From positions 33,992,575 to 34,056,574 of the forward strand of contig NC_062221.1 in NCBI RefSeq assembly GCF_902686445.1: a stretch of 64,000 nucleotides of DNA, written 5' to 3'. Shown here in pieces: positions 36,206-49,074 of the stretch. The notes beneath the pieces are model-generated. The model saw only the letters and a program-made list of their open reading frames with translations. It did not search any database and was not told the origin of the DNA. The position numbers and the translations under genes are program-made. Origin of the DNA: Sciurus carolinensis. Its lineage: Eukaryota; Chordata; Mammalia; Rodentia; Sciuridae. How positions within the stretch are numbered: the first letter of the stretch is position 1; each line of letters starts with the position of its first letter.

Positions 36206-37615
36206 CTGAAATTGGTACAGAAAAGTGGGGTCATTGATGTAACTAGCTAGATCTTGTGGTTGAGATGCCTTCAAATGGGAAGAGTTTGGAAAAGTTTGAA
36301 GACACTGGCAGGAGATGCCTTAGAATGTTGTAACTAAAGCTTAATGGGCAAGGTTGGTGGTAACCCAAAAGACCAAAATATTAAGATGAATGTGGACAGT
36401 AAAGATTGTGTACATGAGGTTTTAGAGAGAAATAGGAACTCTACTAAAAATTGGACTAAAGGCAACAAAGGTTACATTCTTGTGAGGAAGTTGTCTAACT
36501 TTTATCCTTGTCCTAGCCTTTCGGTGAGGATGAATTTAAAGGTGCTAGAGTTAATATTGTAGAGAAAATTTCAAGACAACACAAAATTCAGGTGGCAGCA
36601 TGGGTGATATAGGCAGTTTAAGATCAGATGTACTGTGAAAATTGGGGAAAAAAAGAACAGAGGAAAGCTTTGAAAAGCACAGAGTTTAGCCAGAGAAGAA
36701 ACACACATAGTATTGGGACCAAGTGAGCTGTGTTTGCTTAGGAGATTACCACCACTAAAGAAAAAATAAGTACTTCGTACAGAGAATCTCAGGAAACAAG
36801 ATCACACCAATTTCAGGCTCAAGGAGTAGATAAGAAAACACATGTACGAGATGTTAGAGACACCTGTTCATACAGTGGTGCCTAGATAGTTCTTTCCTCA
36901 GAATTCCTTTCACTATGTTCAACCACTGTAGCCAAGAAGTCCCAGCTAATGCTTGAGCTGATGGATGAACTTGGCTTTGTCCATTTGGTACTATTCTGCA
37001 GGCATGCAGGATAATGGAGTTAGGGAGTTATAGAAGGTTTCACCATAATTTCAAAGGAAGGTCAGAAGTGGCAGCTAAATGTAGTAGGGTTGTAATTACT
37101 GTAGGCACTCCACGAGAGGTCAAGATATGAAACTGTGAAGAGTCAAAACCTCAGTAGACAACCATTTAATTAAGAGATGCCAGTATCATGGAGATTGCTA
37201 AAGAAAGTTGCTGGTTACAGACAGAACCAACCTAAGAGAGGGAAGTCACATAGATTACAACCAGCAATGCTATAGGGGTAGGGGTGCCTTATCCCTTGGG
37301 AGACCACATTTTGCAACCATTTGCCCCATATGCTGGATGTGGAACCACAGGATATGTTTGCCTTTCTGGGTCTCTCTATGCCACTATTTCTCTCTGTTGG
37401 AATAGGCATTTTACTCTGTGCCATTATATATTGGAGATCTAAAGATATATCTTCGTAGAAGTTCACAAACAAGAGTTTGCTTTCAGTATCACAGCAGACT
37501 TTGAACTTGAACTTTTGCCTAATTCTGAAACTGTTAAGACTATAGGGACTCTTACAGATGGACTAAATGCACTTTTACTGTGATTGGACATGAGCTCTTG
37601 GGAGGCTAGATCAAA
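36206..37615 (+). mobile_element. MaLR array: internal region 1
   Basis: Non-coding remnant of the MaLR internal region. It begins with the ATTGGTAC...AGTGGGGTCATTGATG segment that follows MaLR LTRs and runs about 1.4 kb to LTR 2. Collinear landmarks with internal region 2 include CTTAGAATGTTG, GAGAAAATTTCAAG, AAAGTTGCTGGTTACAGAC, and CTATGCCACTATTTCTCTC near the end. Frames at 36344, 37208 and 37215 (65-85 codons) are fragments without meaning. No retroviral pol is present, as expected for MaLR. Confidence 0.78.
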
Positions 37616-38042
37616 TATTATGGTTTGAATATAAAATGTCTCCCAAAACCTCCTGTATTATTACAGCAGGTGAATCAAATTGTGAGAGTTATACCCTAGT
37701 CAGTAGATTGATTCATTGAATGAATAATTTAAATGGATTACTGGGTGGTAAATACAGGTGGGGAATGGTTGGAAGAAGTAAATCACTGGGGCAAAGCCCC
37801 TGGGATTATACTTTATTCCCAGCTCTTTACTCTCTCTGTGCTTTCTGACTGTAATAAGCTGAAAAGCTTTCTTTTGCCATGTCTTTCAGTTCTGATGTTC
37901 CACCATCACCTCAGGCCCAGAACAATGCAGTTCATCAATCATGAAATGAACCTCCAAGTCCATTAATCAAAATAAACTTTTCTTTCTCTAAGTTGCTTTT
38001 GTGAGGCATTTTGATCACAGCAACAAAAGACTGAATAATACA
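37616..38042 (+). mobile_element. MaLR array: LTR 2 (central)
   Basis: The best-preserved LTR of the array: starts TATTATGGTTTGAATATAAA, has TACTGGGTGGTAAATACAGG, a CTCTTTACTCTCTCTGTGC block, AATAAA at 37971-37976, and ends with GACTGAATAATACA. It is both the 3' LTR of unit 1 and the 5' LTR of unit 2. Confidence 0.85.
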
Positions 38043-39495
38043 AAAAGTGATACTGAGAAGTGGCATCATTGCTGTAACCAGTCTGACGATGTAGTTCAGA
38101 AACATTTAGAACTTATTTGTTGGAGGAATTTAGAAAAGTTTAAGAATACATGCTAGAGAAGCCTTAGAATGTTGCAAGTAGAACTTAATGGGAATTTCTG
38201 ATGATAATTCAGTCAGGAATGCAGATAGATAGAAATGTGGACACTAATGAAGAGTGTTCATGAATTTCTGGAAGGTTATGAGAACTTTTTTGGGAACTGG
38301 AGTGGTGAAAACCTTGTCTATATTTTGTTCAGGTTCTAATAATTTCAGTGAGGCTGCATTTAAAGTGATGGACTAATTAATTTGGTGGAGAAAATTTCAA
38401 GGAAGCACAGCCTTTATGCAGAAGCATGGCTATTGCTGGTAGCTTTTAGCCATGGTTGCTGTGAGAACTGGGAGCAGAAAGCAGAAAGGAAAGATTTGAA
38501 AGATTTTGCACTTTGGCCAGAGAAAAAGTCCGTGTAAAATTGGAGCCAAGGAAGTTGTGGTTGTCAAAGAAATTACTGTCACTAAAGAGAAGCTAAGTAT
38601 TTTACACCCCCAAAAAAAATTACTTTGAGGAATAAGCAAGTCCTCACCCATAAAAGGTTCAAGGGCATAAAAGGGGAATTTTCTTCAAGAAGAAATAATG
38701 GGGGATCCTGCTCTCACAGGGTTTCTTAGGATTTTTTTTTTTAAAACAGGATTCTTTTTACTGTACTCAGCTACCTAGGAATTCAGAGTCCACTCCAACC
38801 ATGGTACGAGGAAGTAGCATAACTTGATGTCATCCACTTGATGCTAATTCTGCAGGAATACATGACCTGGAGTTCATTGGTCATGAAGGCTTCCGCCAAG
38901 ATTTCAAATGAAAGCCTGACAGGTCAGGCAATGTGTAGCATGATCAGAATTCTTGTAAGCATTCCCTGGAGGATGTTGCATAAAGCTGTGGGAATAAAGC
39001 CAAGTTTGAGTGGAAACCCCGGGATCAACAGAAGCAAATAACATGGAATGTCTACCAAGAAAAGTTGCTGGCTGTGAACAGAGCCATCCTAAGTTAGAGG
39101 CCTTGTGGTTTTCAACCAAAAAAGTCACAGGGGTGGAGCTGTACCAGTCCTTTGAAGATTTCACCTTGCCACCAAATGCCACAGATGCTGAACATGGAAT
39201 TACAGGACTTGCTTACTTAGATGGGTTTGAATCCTATTTTATCCCATTGCTTCTTTCTATGCCCTCATTTCTCTCTTTTGAATGGAAATACTAATGGTGT
39301 GCCATTGCATTTTGGGTATAATATGACCTGATTTAAATTTTATAAGGGTTTACAAGCAAGAATTTGTCTTAAATCGTAAATGAGAATTTTCACATGACCT
39401 TTTGAGCAATGCTGGAACTGGTAAGTCTATGGAAACTGGGAGGTGGATGAAATGCATTTTGCACTAAGGAGTGTACATAAGCATTTCAGGGCCAG
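38043..39495 (+). mobile_element. MaLR array: internal region 2
   Basis: A second MaLR internal region in the same orientation, about 1.45 kb. It begins AAAAGTGATACTGAGAAGTGG, then CATTGCTGTAACC, and matches internal region 1 block by block at an offset of roughly 1.85 kb, with CCTTAGAATGTTGCAAG, AAAGTTGCTGGCTGTGAAC and TTTCTATGCCCTCATTTCTC. Similarity is clear but not high. Frames at 38838-39294 are chance or relic pieces. Confidence 0.78.
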
Positions 39496-39961
39496 GTATA
39501 GAATTTTATTTTAGATATAAAATGTACCCTGAAAAGTTTGTGTACTGAAAACATGATAATACAATGTTCAGTGATGAAATGCTTAGATTATGAAAGCTGT
39601 AACTTAATCAGTGAATTAATCCTTTTGATTAATTGATAATTAACAGATTATTGGGCTGTAACTTTCGGCAGGTATGGCAAGGGTGGAAAAAGTGAGTCAC
39701 TTGGTATATGATTTTTGGAATTATATCTTGTGCTCCTGGTTCCTCTCTCTTTCTCTGCTTCCTGGCTGTCATGAGTGCAGAAATTTTTTCTCCACCATAC
39801 ACGTTTGCCATGATTATTTCTGCTCATCTTGGCCAAGATCAATGGAATCAGTCAGCCATGAACTGAATCTCTCAAAGCACAAGCTGAAAGTAAATATTCT
39901 ACTTCTCTAAGTTATTCTTGTCAGGTATTTCATGGTCCATGATAAAGAGTTAACTAATACA
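39496..39961 (+). mobile_element. MaLR array: LTR 3
   Basis: Diverged LTR with ATAAAATGTACCCTGAAAAG near its start, a CAGATTATTGGGCTGTAACT block, GGTTCCTCTCTCTTTCTC and the end AAGAGTTAACTAATACA. It is followed by ATTGA at 39962-39966, identical to the five bases before LTR 1. Confidence 0.78.
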
Positions 39962-40029
39962 ATTGATAATAGGTTAATAAATTTCCACATAATACTGTGA
40001 CACAAATTCAAATATTTCTGTTCACATTT

Positions 40030-40150
40030 ATATATTCATACATATATTTGTGTGTATGGTGTACATAATATATATATATATATATGTATGTGTGTGTATA
40101 TACATATATAGTATTATACAGATGTGTGAGTATGCATGTGTTTGTGTTTA
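40030..40150. repeat. TA/TG-rich simple repeat
   Basis: Mixed (TA)n, (TG)n and TATG tracts. Confidence 0.85.
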
Positions 40151-40885
40151 CCCCCAATACTCTTGCATACATAGTTCATATTAGTGGATTTATTTTATAG
40201 TGAGATAAATAAACACTAGTATGTGAGTCTATGCCATTATTTGCTTAACCATGTAAAAATGTTCATTTGTCTTACCATTCAAATTAGAATATTGTTCATT
40301 GAATATTTTTATATTCATAGAATATATTTATATTTATAGAATATTGTTCATTGGTAATAGTTTTGTATTAGTCTAGTTTGAACATGTTTACATAAGTATT
40401 TAGTAAGGCAGTTGTAGTGTTACTATGTCATCAGGTGGATCATAATGACTAATACTATAGATTGCCTATAATTTTAGGAGGTAATTATAATATACATTTG
40501 TGTAATATCAGTTATTTGATTGCAAAGTATTAATATGCCTATGAATAAACATTTGCCATTGATTCAATAAAATGTAGGACTATTGTATTTAGTAACAGGA
40601 ACTTGAAATGTTTTGGTTTAATAAAATTTTTACCTTGAATCCACATTGCTGTCTTTTGACCTTGGACTCAGTCAGCAAAAATTACTGTCCAAGATTATTG
40701 CATAGTTGCAATTTTGCAAACTTCACAGGTTATGTGAGTATTCATTGTCTTGTTGGTAACCAGATGTACTCTTATATGTGAAAAATGAATAGGAAAATCT
40801 ATCACATCTTTATATGACTGATTTTCAATTTCTGAATAAAAATCCTACAGAAATATATAGAAATATGTTATATGTTTTGTATAAA

Positions 40886-40912
40886 TGTTTTATATATATA
40901 TATATATATATG
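40886..40912. repeat. (TA)n microsatellite
   Basis: About ten TA units. Confidence 0.85.
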
Positions 40913-42764
40913 CTTTTATGAATTGAAAGATTAACCAGACCTACAAGCATTTGCTGAATATGCCCTCACTATACCCTAAAAGAAGAAACAGATGAGGAAA
41001 ACACACCACTATTAAAGTAATCTAGAAATAATTTAATACTGAGTGATAAGTTCAGAATAAAATGTGATTTTTAAGTCAAGAGAAGTAAGCAACTAGAAAA
41101 CATGCACACAGGAATAAGGGAGGTTGTGTGTTTAGGGACTGTTTTAGGGTAGAGTTCATGATGAAAACAAACTGTTATAAATTTCATATCAAAAAGGTTT
41201 TCAACAGATTGATAGATGGAAATATATATATATGTGTGTGTATATACATATATATGAATATATGAATATCAGAAAAAGTATAGGATTGCATTTGAACAAA
41301 GATCTGTGAATTTCTACAATTTGCCATTTTCTGTATGTGAAATACTTTCGTAATTTCAAAACAAATTGATTACTTGAATACAGTAAAAATTCACTTCAGT
41401 TTCCTTATTCAAGCTACATATAACACTGAATATTCATATCTAGTATTTCCAACATTCCTTCATTGAAATACATTTCAAAATTGCAATGGAGATGCTATCA
41501 TTTTTTCCTTAGGGAATATTGATGTCTATTTTATCTGATTCTAACCCAAACCCAAGTGGTCTTATTCAGGCCTTTCCAGTATCACTATGGAAACATCTCC
41601 TCATCAAGGAGTTTATGAACTGATAGTGAAGATTGCAGTTGAATAATGGGCCTAACACATGGAGAGCACCTAAGAGATAATTTCAGAGAAACACACACAC
41701 ACACATACAATTCATGTGCAATGGTGGAACAAATTATATGAAATTCTAATATTGTTATTATGTTTGAATATCACTGAACTTGTTGCTGATTGGTGATATT
41801 TCCATTGAATAACATAAAATAAATTGAATTTTTATTGTCTCTTTGTGCTTCTAACTTCAAAGTTCAGGTTTTAGCAGTCAAGGAAAGCAAAGGAATTATG
41901 TAATATGATACAACAATACTGGTGGATTGCAAATTACTTCTCTTTCCACTCTGCACACTGTAGAGTGTGCAACTTTTAAATGATTGAACCATATTCAGGA
42001 AAAAGGAACTACTTCTTGAGATTAATACTATTCCATGGTAATTGTTCAGTGTGTGTCAGAATAGGTTTATTTGATTATAGTAACATGATAATCAAATGAA
42101 CCCAGCAAAACACAACAGTACTTATTTTCATTCAGTGAAAACTGTGAGTATGGAAGACTTGGGGGCTGTTTTACTTCAGCAGCTAGACTGTCATCATTGT
42201 CTTGTTTCTCCGTTCTTTCTCTTTCACTATCTGACTCTTCATCTCAAGACTGGTGCCCCACAGTGATTACAATGTGGCTGTCCAGAACTCCAAGATCTAC
42301 ATTATTTTGTCATTAGCTAGGGGTAAGATTACGAGGTGAAGTGGGACATTTAGCGAAATTTGAATTTGTAAAACACAGCAAGTGACCTTTGAGCATAAGT
42401 ATGCAAATGTTTTTACTGTTTATCCATAATTCAAATTAATTTGTAAGTTGCCAATTCTGGCAGTCCTTGTAAAGGGAACAATATATCTGAAAACTTTGTA
42501 AAATTGGGGAAAAATGTCTTCTCATGTTTCATTTTCCTCAATTTTTTTCTGTATCTCAACCAATATTTTTCACCAAGGTGGATTTTGCAGTTCTATTAAT
42601 CCTGAACTGCATATTTTTCTAAGTTGTATTCTACTAAATTTCTGGAGATGCTCACCCAAAATATGTTAAAATTTTAAATCATTAAGTAAAGAGGGGAACT
42701 AAGTATTGGGGAAGGAGAAGAGCAGAGTCAATATAATGTAATTTTAAATAATACAGATTTTGAA

Positions 42765-42965
42765 ACCAGATTGTACAGAACTTCTAATATTAGCATGTAA
42801 CCTTGGGAAAGTTACACAGTGACTCTATTTATAAATTTCCTAATGTCTCATTATATTAATAGTATAGTATTATTCTCTAATGATATTAAATAGTAATATC
42901 ATCTACTTAGTAAGTTTTATGATATTTTGCATTAGAAAATCCTCAATAAGTAATAAATCATTAAA
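42765..42965 (+). mobile_element. MIR SINE, diverged
   Basis: Order of MIR phrases: TTTTGAAACCAGATTG, CATGTAACCTTGGGAAAGTT, CTATTTATAAATTTCC and an AT-rich end with AAAATCCTCAATAAGTAA. The CCTTGGGAAAGTTAC phrase is the strongest match. Confidence 0.6.
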
Positions 42966-43622
42966 AATTACATATTAGAAAATCTACAAATAACTATCAT
43001 TATTCATAAGATATTCTCAACTAGTACTTGTTGAAAAGTACCCTTAAATTATTTTATAAGGTTATTTATTCAGTATAAAATTGAAAGAACTTTTATCAGA
43101 AATATGGACATTTATTAAGATATTATAACAATTTATAGTATCAACAATACTCAGTTGTATAACTTGTTTTATAACAATATCTATAAATAGACTGAATTAC
43201 AGCCACACATCTCAATTTCATTATAATAATAAGTAGTTTCTTACAATGATTATTTGGTAACCACATCTCTTTGTATAATATCACAGAATAAAAGCTGAAA
43301 ATCAGTGATGAGTCAAAAGAACATAATGAAAAGCATGCTAATTAAACACAATCTGTGATTATATTCCAGCCACCTATCATAATTATTGATGACAAAGAGA
43401 ATTTCATCTATACTCTTATCTTGATTTTCCTTAAATACATAATATTTTAGGTATGCAGTTCTGGAGTGAATAAACTTATTTTACCCTGAAATATTAAATG
43501 AAATTTAAGTAATTCATTTCTTTCTAAAAGATCTCTTATTCCTTATGAGTTTTCAACCTTCAAGTAGTTTTCAATGGCAAGTACCAGATGGGAGTTTTTG
43601 CAGGACATAGAAGAAAAAAAAA

Positions 43623-43696
<74 letters not shown>

Positions 43697-44026
43697 AAAC
43701 AGATTTATTTTTATGCACATAATTACCATATGATAAATACAAGTAAATTTCCATGTTTTCAGTATTCTGGTACCTCAAACTAGTCTTCTTTACATGGCAT
43801 AGAACAGCAACTATTGTGAAAAAAGAAGATGTGACAATAAAGAAAATATAGAATTCTTTAATTCATAACTGTACTGTAGATTTTCTTGGATTGGTATGCT
43901 TGAGATAGGTTCAGTTGAATTCTATCATGGTCATTCATCTAGCAAATTCCTCTGTTGTTTGTGGTTTGATTATCTGAACTCTCCTCTATGTTCTGCATTG
44001 ATTTGGACCAGTGGTAATTAGTTATG
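42966..44026. other. AT-rich non-coding DNA
   Basis: Nothing recognised except the compound microsatellite at 43626-43697. Confidence 0.5.
43626..43697. repeat. compound (CA)n(TA)n microsatellite
   Basis: About 21 CA units followed by about 12 TA units. Both overlapping 70-codon frames at 43560-43783 are products of this repeat. Confidence 0.95.
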
Positions 44027-44425
44027 CTACTTTAAGATCCTTTGGCCCTTAACTCTGAATGTAACCACATTTGGATTCTTGCCTAGGCAGTCTTCAGCAT
44101 CTGTTTCAAAGTGGCCTATTTCTTTATAGTATACTGCATGTACTGAGGTCACCTTAGCCTTCAGTTTGGCTACTTCTAATTGACTCTAAAAGACAGGTGG
44201 GTATTTCTGAGTAGCCTCATGATAAATGTAAATAGAACATTCAAGAGTGCCAACTAACTCCTCCTGACAAATAACAAAGTCAATCTGCCCTGTCTCCTTT
44301 GCTGGAGTCCACTGATATCGGGGAAAAACATCGTGCAGTGTACATCCTTCAAAAATCTCAGACATAAAGTGTCTATAGATGTGTAAAATACCTTTACCCT
44401 TATGTTTGAGATTTTTGGAATTGGA
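44027..44425 (-). pseudogene. unidentified broken reading frame, possible retrocopy
   Basis: On the minus strand one frame runs about 133 codons from 44425 to a TAG at 44027-44029, interrupted once by TAG at 44186-44188. In this AT-rich DNA a random frame would be expected to meet several stops over that length. The translation has protein-like mixed composition, for example FMSEIFEGC, QWTPAKETGQIDFVIC, VAKLKAKVTSVHAVYYKEIG. There is no splice-site pattern, poly(A) tail or TSD that I can point to, and no methionine start is required at the upstream edge. A piece of an old processed pseudogene or of an endogenous retroviral internal region are both possible. I do not recognise the family. Confidence 0.4.
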
Positions 44426-46439
44426 TCAAGACATCTGCCTTATTCTTCCCTTTTTATCTGTATCTCTTTGCCTACAAACTCTTGGGACCATAACAATTGT
44501 TTTTAATCCCTTCCTTTTACTATCTGATTCAAAATTTCCTTAGGTTAAATTCTGTGATCAAATCCCCTGGGCCTAGGGTCTTAAAATGATAAAGGCAAAA
44601 ATAAGGAATAGAGAAAATATTTTACATTTTAGAAATTTTATATTCAAAAGCCAGGTAAAAATATTCTATTGTTTGCTATTGTGAAAATATCCAATCATGC
44701 ACATAATTAATTCATTAAAATATTTCCATATACAAATTATGATTTAAATACTATCATGTATATACATGCATATCTATGCATATGTATGCATTTCAATATG
44801 TGTACTCTCATTAATAATAAATAAATAGAGCAGAATTCTCAGCGGGCACACATTTTCTGGTTATGGTTATCACATTTAAAGGTAGATTATTAAAAACGTT
44901 TAAGAAAAGGTAGATTCTAGTACTGATTCAATTGTAAACCAGCTTGCTTCTGGTTGACAGGGAAGTTAGGAAATCATCAAGGTCAGATTTCCTTAACATG
45001 AGATCCCTTATGATCTCCGGTAAGCTTTAGAAAAATTATTATTTTAGAAAGCTATTTCACATTTTTGTTTTGGATTCTCAAAATAGTTGAATACAAAGAA
45101 AAAGTTTTACAAATTTTGCTCTGAGTTGCTTAATTTTGTAAAGTTCTTTTTCAAGAAACGTTATGGGAAATACACATGGAATGCACATATTTTGTATCTG
45201 TTATTTGAAAAATGGTCAAGCATTTGCTATAAAAATGTATGAGTTGCTTAGAATTATAAGAAAAAAAACATAAACATTATCTGAATGTCAAATATTATAC
45301 ATATTATATATTTGAAATTTAATTAACATACTAGTTTTAATTTTGATTTTTGAGAAGATCTCTTTTGAAGTACTAATTCATCCATATAATATCAGTGACC
45401 AGACACATGCTCTAAATCTTAAAATAGACATCTATAAAATGATCAAGAGGGACAGAAAATGAAATATTCAGATAACATTTTATTACATGGAATACATTAT
45501 GCATTGCATATATTAATATTAAGGATCTAGTCGTCAGAAAGAAAAAATCTGTCATTATACAAACAAGAGGTGTTAAATATTTTAATTAATTGCAAAATAA
45601 ACTGATGAACTATATTTTATACAATAAGCAGAACATCAGATCTAAATGATAGGACTTTAAACTTTACTCAGATATATGATTATTTGATAGTATTAAATGT
45701 CAGGATATTCACATTATGGTGGGATTGGATTTGAACACAGATGGAGCATAGACTATGAAATGGGGTAACTTAAATGTGATGATATTCAAATTGGTTTGCT
45801 ATTGAAAATAATTTTATGAAACAAAAATATATATAAAGGCATAATTTACTTCCTGTACCAAGTGTATATTGTCCACATTTTTTTCAAAATGACTTAAGTG
45901 TACTTGCTTCATTTAATTTTTTGTCACTAGATGGCATACTATATGTAAAAATAATTTACTAAACTGATAAAATTAAAAATAAGTCACATAAACACAAGTG
46001 TGTAAACTATCAACTTATACTATCAAGTTCAAGTAACAATAATGATGAAAGAAACTGAAATTCATTATATAAGGATTTATTTCAAGGATATTTTTGTCAC
46101 CACAATTTAATGATAACTGAGAGGGAAATAGTTACCATTTTCAATTTTAAGTATTAATATTGATATAGTTTATAGATATCCTTAGATTCAAAAATAAATT
46201 TCAAGCTTCTCACAATTGAAATGAATATCAAATAAATGAAAGTAATTTGGTTAAAGGAAAAGAACGAAGTCTAAGAAAGAGACATAAAGTACATTTATGA
46301 TATTTTAGTAAATAGTCCAGTTATTTCAGTCATTCACATGTGTTATTATTTGTTAAAGCTACTAGGAAGATACTTTTTAATCCTAACATACTCCAAACTA
46401 TGTTAAATTTGCCATGACTATTATACAAGAAAAACATGG
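44426..46439. other. AT-rich non-coding DNA
   Basis: No frame, RNA gene or transposon recognised. Confidence 0.55.
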
Positions 46440-46830
46440 GAGCAACTAATTTTATTTACTGCTGCATAGAAACTATCCCAATTATTAAATTTAAAACTAA
46501 CAAATATTTGGTTGCCCTTGATTTTTTTTTTTAAATGCATGGTACCCTGTTGGTTAGCATATCTCTATTCTATGTAGGACAACTTGACTGGGCTAGAAGG
46601 TGGAATTGTGAAATCATTCACTTACCAAGCTAGTTTAGGTTTAGTTTAGGAAAATCCTCTGGTACTTTCAGTTTAGACTCCAAATTCTTCTATATGTTCA
46701 CCTGGACCGTGGTTGTTTTTGTTGTTGATTTTCAGCATGGCAGGCTATATTTCCAGAGAGAAGACACAGGACTTGACATTCTTCTTAAAAGTTATGCCTG
46801 AAACTGGCAAAGACCTATTTCCACTGTGTT
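46440..46830 (+). repeat. ancient mammalian repeat, copy A
   Basis: TTTACTGCTGCATAGAAACT, AAACTAACAAATATTTGGTT and a following CTTGACTGGGCTAG block are reminiscent of an old mammalian repeat with the consensus CTGCTGCATAACAAACCACC. The same family seems to recur at 48530-48945. Family name not assigned. Confidence 0.4.
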
Positions 46831-48104
46831 TTATCCAAGAATGACAGAACTAGAGGGTAGACAAATATACCAAACATTTCTGTGAAAGAAGTAGCAAAAG
46901 AATTTTAGTTTTCTTTAATCTACATTGATCTATTCTCAAGCCACAATTATTACATATCTCTAACTTGCAAAATGCCTTGAAGGCCCCCTGAAAGATTTAT
47001 CTCACTAGTTATCAGACTCAAATTCCAGAATATTTCATCCTTACCAAGATGTCAAGATATGGAGGTTGGTTTTTTAGGTATGGTTACTAATAAAAGATAA
47101 AAAGAAAAATCATTACTTCCATGCACTTGAATAAAATTACAGAGATAGGGAGAATACAATGAGCACTCATTCATAAAGAAAGAAAATGGGAGGCACATAA
47201 GAAGTCATTAGCTCATAGCAATTCTGAAATCCATCTGGGTCCATGTTGCCAATTGCTTGATTAGCACTCAGTTCTGGTCTGTTGTAATTTTCTATAGCGG
47301 TTGAAGTCATACTGAGTTCTTGGCTCTGAAAAACTTTCTCAGTTTGAGTCATGCTCAGAGAAGTTAAAGGATAGAGGTCATTCTTCATTTTGAACTTTCT
47401 CCGTACTTTTTGGTCCAAAAAGAATAATCTTTTGAAAACTGTGAGTTCCTTGTATGCAATTTATATTCAACTCAATGAGACAAAAGTCAAGCCCACATTT
47501 CTTTCCAAGTCAGGCCCTTCTGTATTTTAGGTAAGATTTGAGGCAGCTATGGGAAAACACTTTTAAGATGTTTAGGAGCCCTTTTGTTTAGGTGCATGGG
47601 TTTATGGGGTATGTTCTTAAATCTTTCTGATAATTAAGCAAAGGATTTAACAAGCTCTGTCATTGATATATTTGATTCAGAAGAAATTTTTATTAGATTT
47701 AAAGTCAAACTGAATTTGACCTTTTTCTGAAACCAATTTTTATTTTAATAACCTATTGTTTAGAAGTCCAAAAAAGAGAAACAATTTTACTTTCAAACAT
47801 TCCTACTTCTTTATGTTTAAATTCTACCTCCAATCTGAAAAGTTGGTCTTAGCTCTCCTTGCAGCTTTACATTTTATCACAACCTCAGAGATGTCAGCTA
47901 GTGCCTATCGCATTCTTCCTGGAGATGTCCCAAGTCCTGTCCATGGGTTAATCAGATACCATTTCTATTTCCCAGAATATCTCAAGGGACAGTATTGCAC
48001 AATGTTATTTCACTTTTTCCTATATCATATAACAATATCATTAACTTTACAGCCTTCACCAACAGTGTTCTCAAATATTTCACTACTACTCAGTTCCTAA
48101 ACAT
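46831..48104. other. non-coding DNA
   Basis: The 83-codon minus-strand frame at 47167-47418 and the 114-codon plus-strand frame at 47756-48100 show no recognisable domain. No repeat assigned. Confidence 0.5.
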
Positions 48105-48500
48105 TTTTCATTTTTTATTGATTCATTATAATTGTGCATAATAATGAGATTCACTATAATGATGTACAATGCATAATTTGGCCTATTTTCATGAGGTCCC
48201 TCTTTTTTTGTTTCCTTTCTAGTTTTCACATGTGAGAGAAAACATTAATAACACTTGACTTTCTGAGTCGTAGCATAATATTTTCCAGTTCCATTGATTT
48301 TCCTGCAAATGACCTCATTTTGTTTCTCTTTATGGCTGAATAAAACCCCATCATATATGCATATCACATTTTCTTAACCCAGTCATCTGTCAATGAACAC
48401 CTAGACTGGTTCCATAATTTGACTATTGTGAATTGCCCTGCTGTCTACATGGGTATACTGTATTGTTATGGTATGCTGACTAAACTTATTTCACATTTTA
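48105..48500 (-). mobile_element. old L1 3' end
   Basis: Reversed L1 3' UTR and ORF2 C-terminal region: ATATTTTCCAGTTCCATTGA, TTTCTCTTTATGGCTGAATA, AACCCAGTCATCTGTCAATG, CTATTGTGAATTGCCCTGC. More diverged than the L1s at 5611 and 50039, and with a different 3' UTR. Confidence 0.8.
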
Positions 48501-48529
48501 GGTTTTTGCCTCAGGAGCACACCCTTTCT

Positions 48530-48945
48530 GAAACTGTTTCATTTTAACTACATGCTGCTGGATAACAAACCACCCCAAGATAAGACGCATAAAAAAAAAT
48601 CCATGATCGCTTGTTTGATCATTATTTGTGATTAAAACAAGACTTAGTATGAATAACTTATATCTTCTTTCTGTGGTATTAGCTGAAGTGACTTGACTGA
48701 GACTGGGAGTCCACATTAACATGGCTGACAAGTTTATTTTGGTTGTCATTAGAGAGCTCAGTTTTCAAATTTCTTTCACTCAACTGCATGGACTTTCTCA
48801 AAACGTGACATTTGAGTTCAAAGACAGAGGAAGCAGAAGCTGACTGTCACTTTTTATACTAGGTCCTGAGTTGGCATATTGTCATTTCCATCATGTCTTT
48901 ATTCTACAATACAGTCACAAACTCAGCACAATTAGAAGTAATTTG
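48530..48945 (+). repeat. ancient mammalian repeat, copy B
   Basis: CATGCTGCTGGATAACAAAC and CACCCCAAGATAAGACGC followed by GTATTAGCTGAAGTGACTTG match the opening of an old mammalian-wide repeat. It directly follows an old L1 end. Confidence 0.5.
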
Positions 48946-49074
48946 AAAAACAGACTTCATTTCTTGGTGGGGAAATAAAGTAGGTTTACCCATCATTAGT
49001 TCAGCAAAACTAGTGGTATTATTCATACTATTTATAAAAAATTAGTTATATGTTTATTTTTAAATTGTAATTTT

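Larger units (their letters stand above)
39967..42764. other. AT-rich non-coding DNA with microsatellites
   Basis: No gene seen. Contains TA/TG-rich tracts at about 40030-40150, 40886-40912 and 41222-41270, and a short CA run at 41691-41706. AGAATATTGTTCATTG occurs twice near 40287 and 40337, a small local duplication. Confidence 0.55.

Noticed and set aside
43560..43783. Membrane-like peptides rich in Val-Cys or Tyr-Ile
   Set aside because: They are translations of a (CA)n(TA)n microsatellite.
47756..48100. 114-codon plus-strand frame
   Set aside because: Hydrophobic, low-information translation with no family resemblance. It directly precedes an old L1 end and is likely chance.
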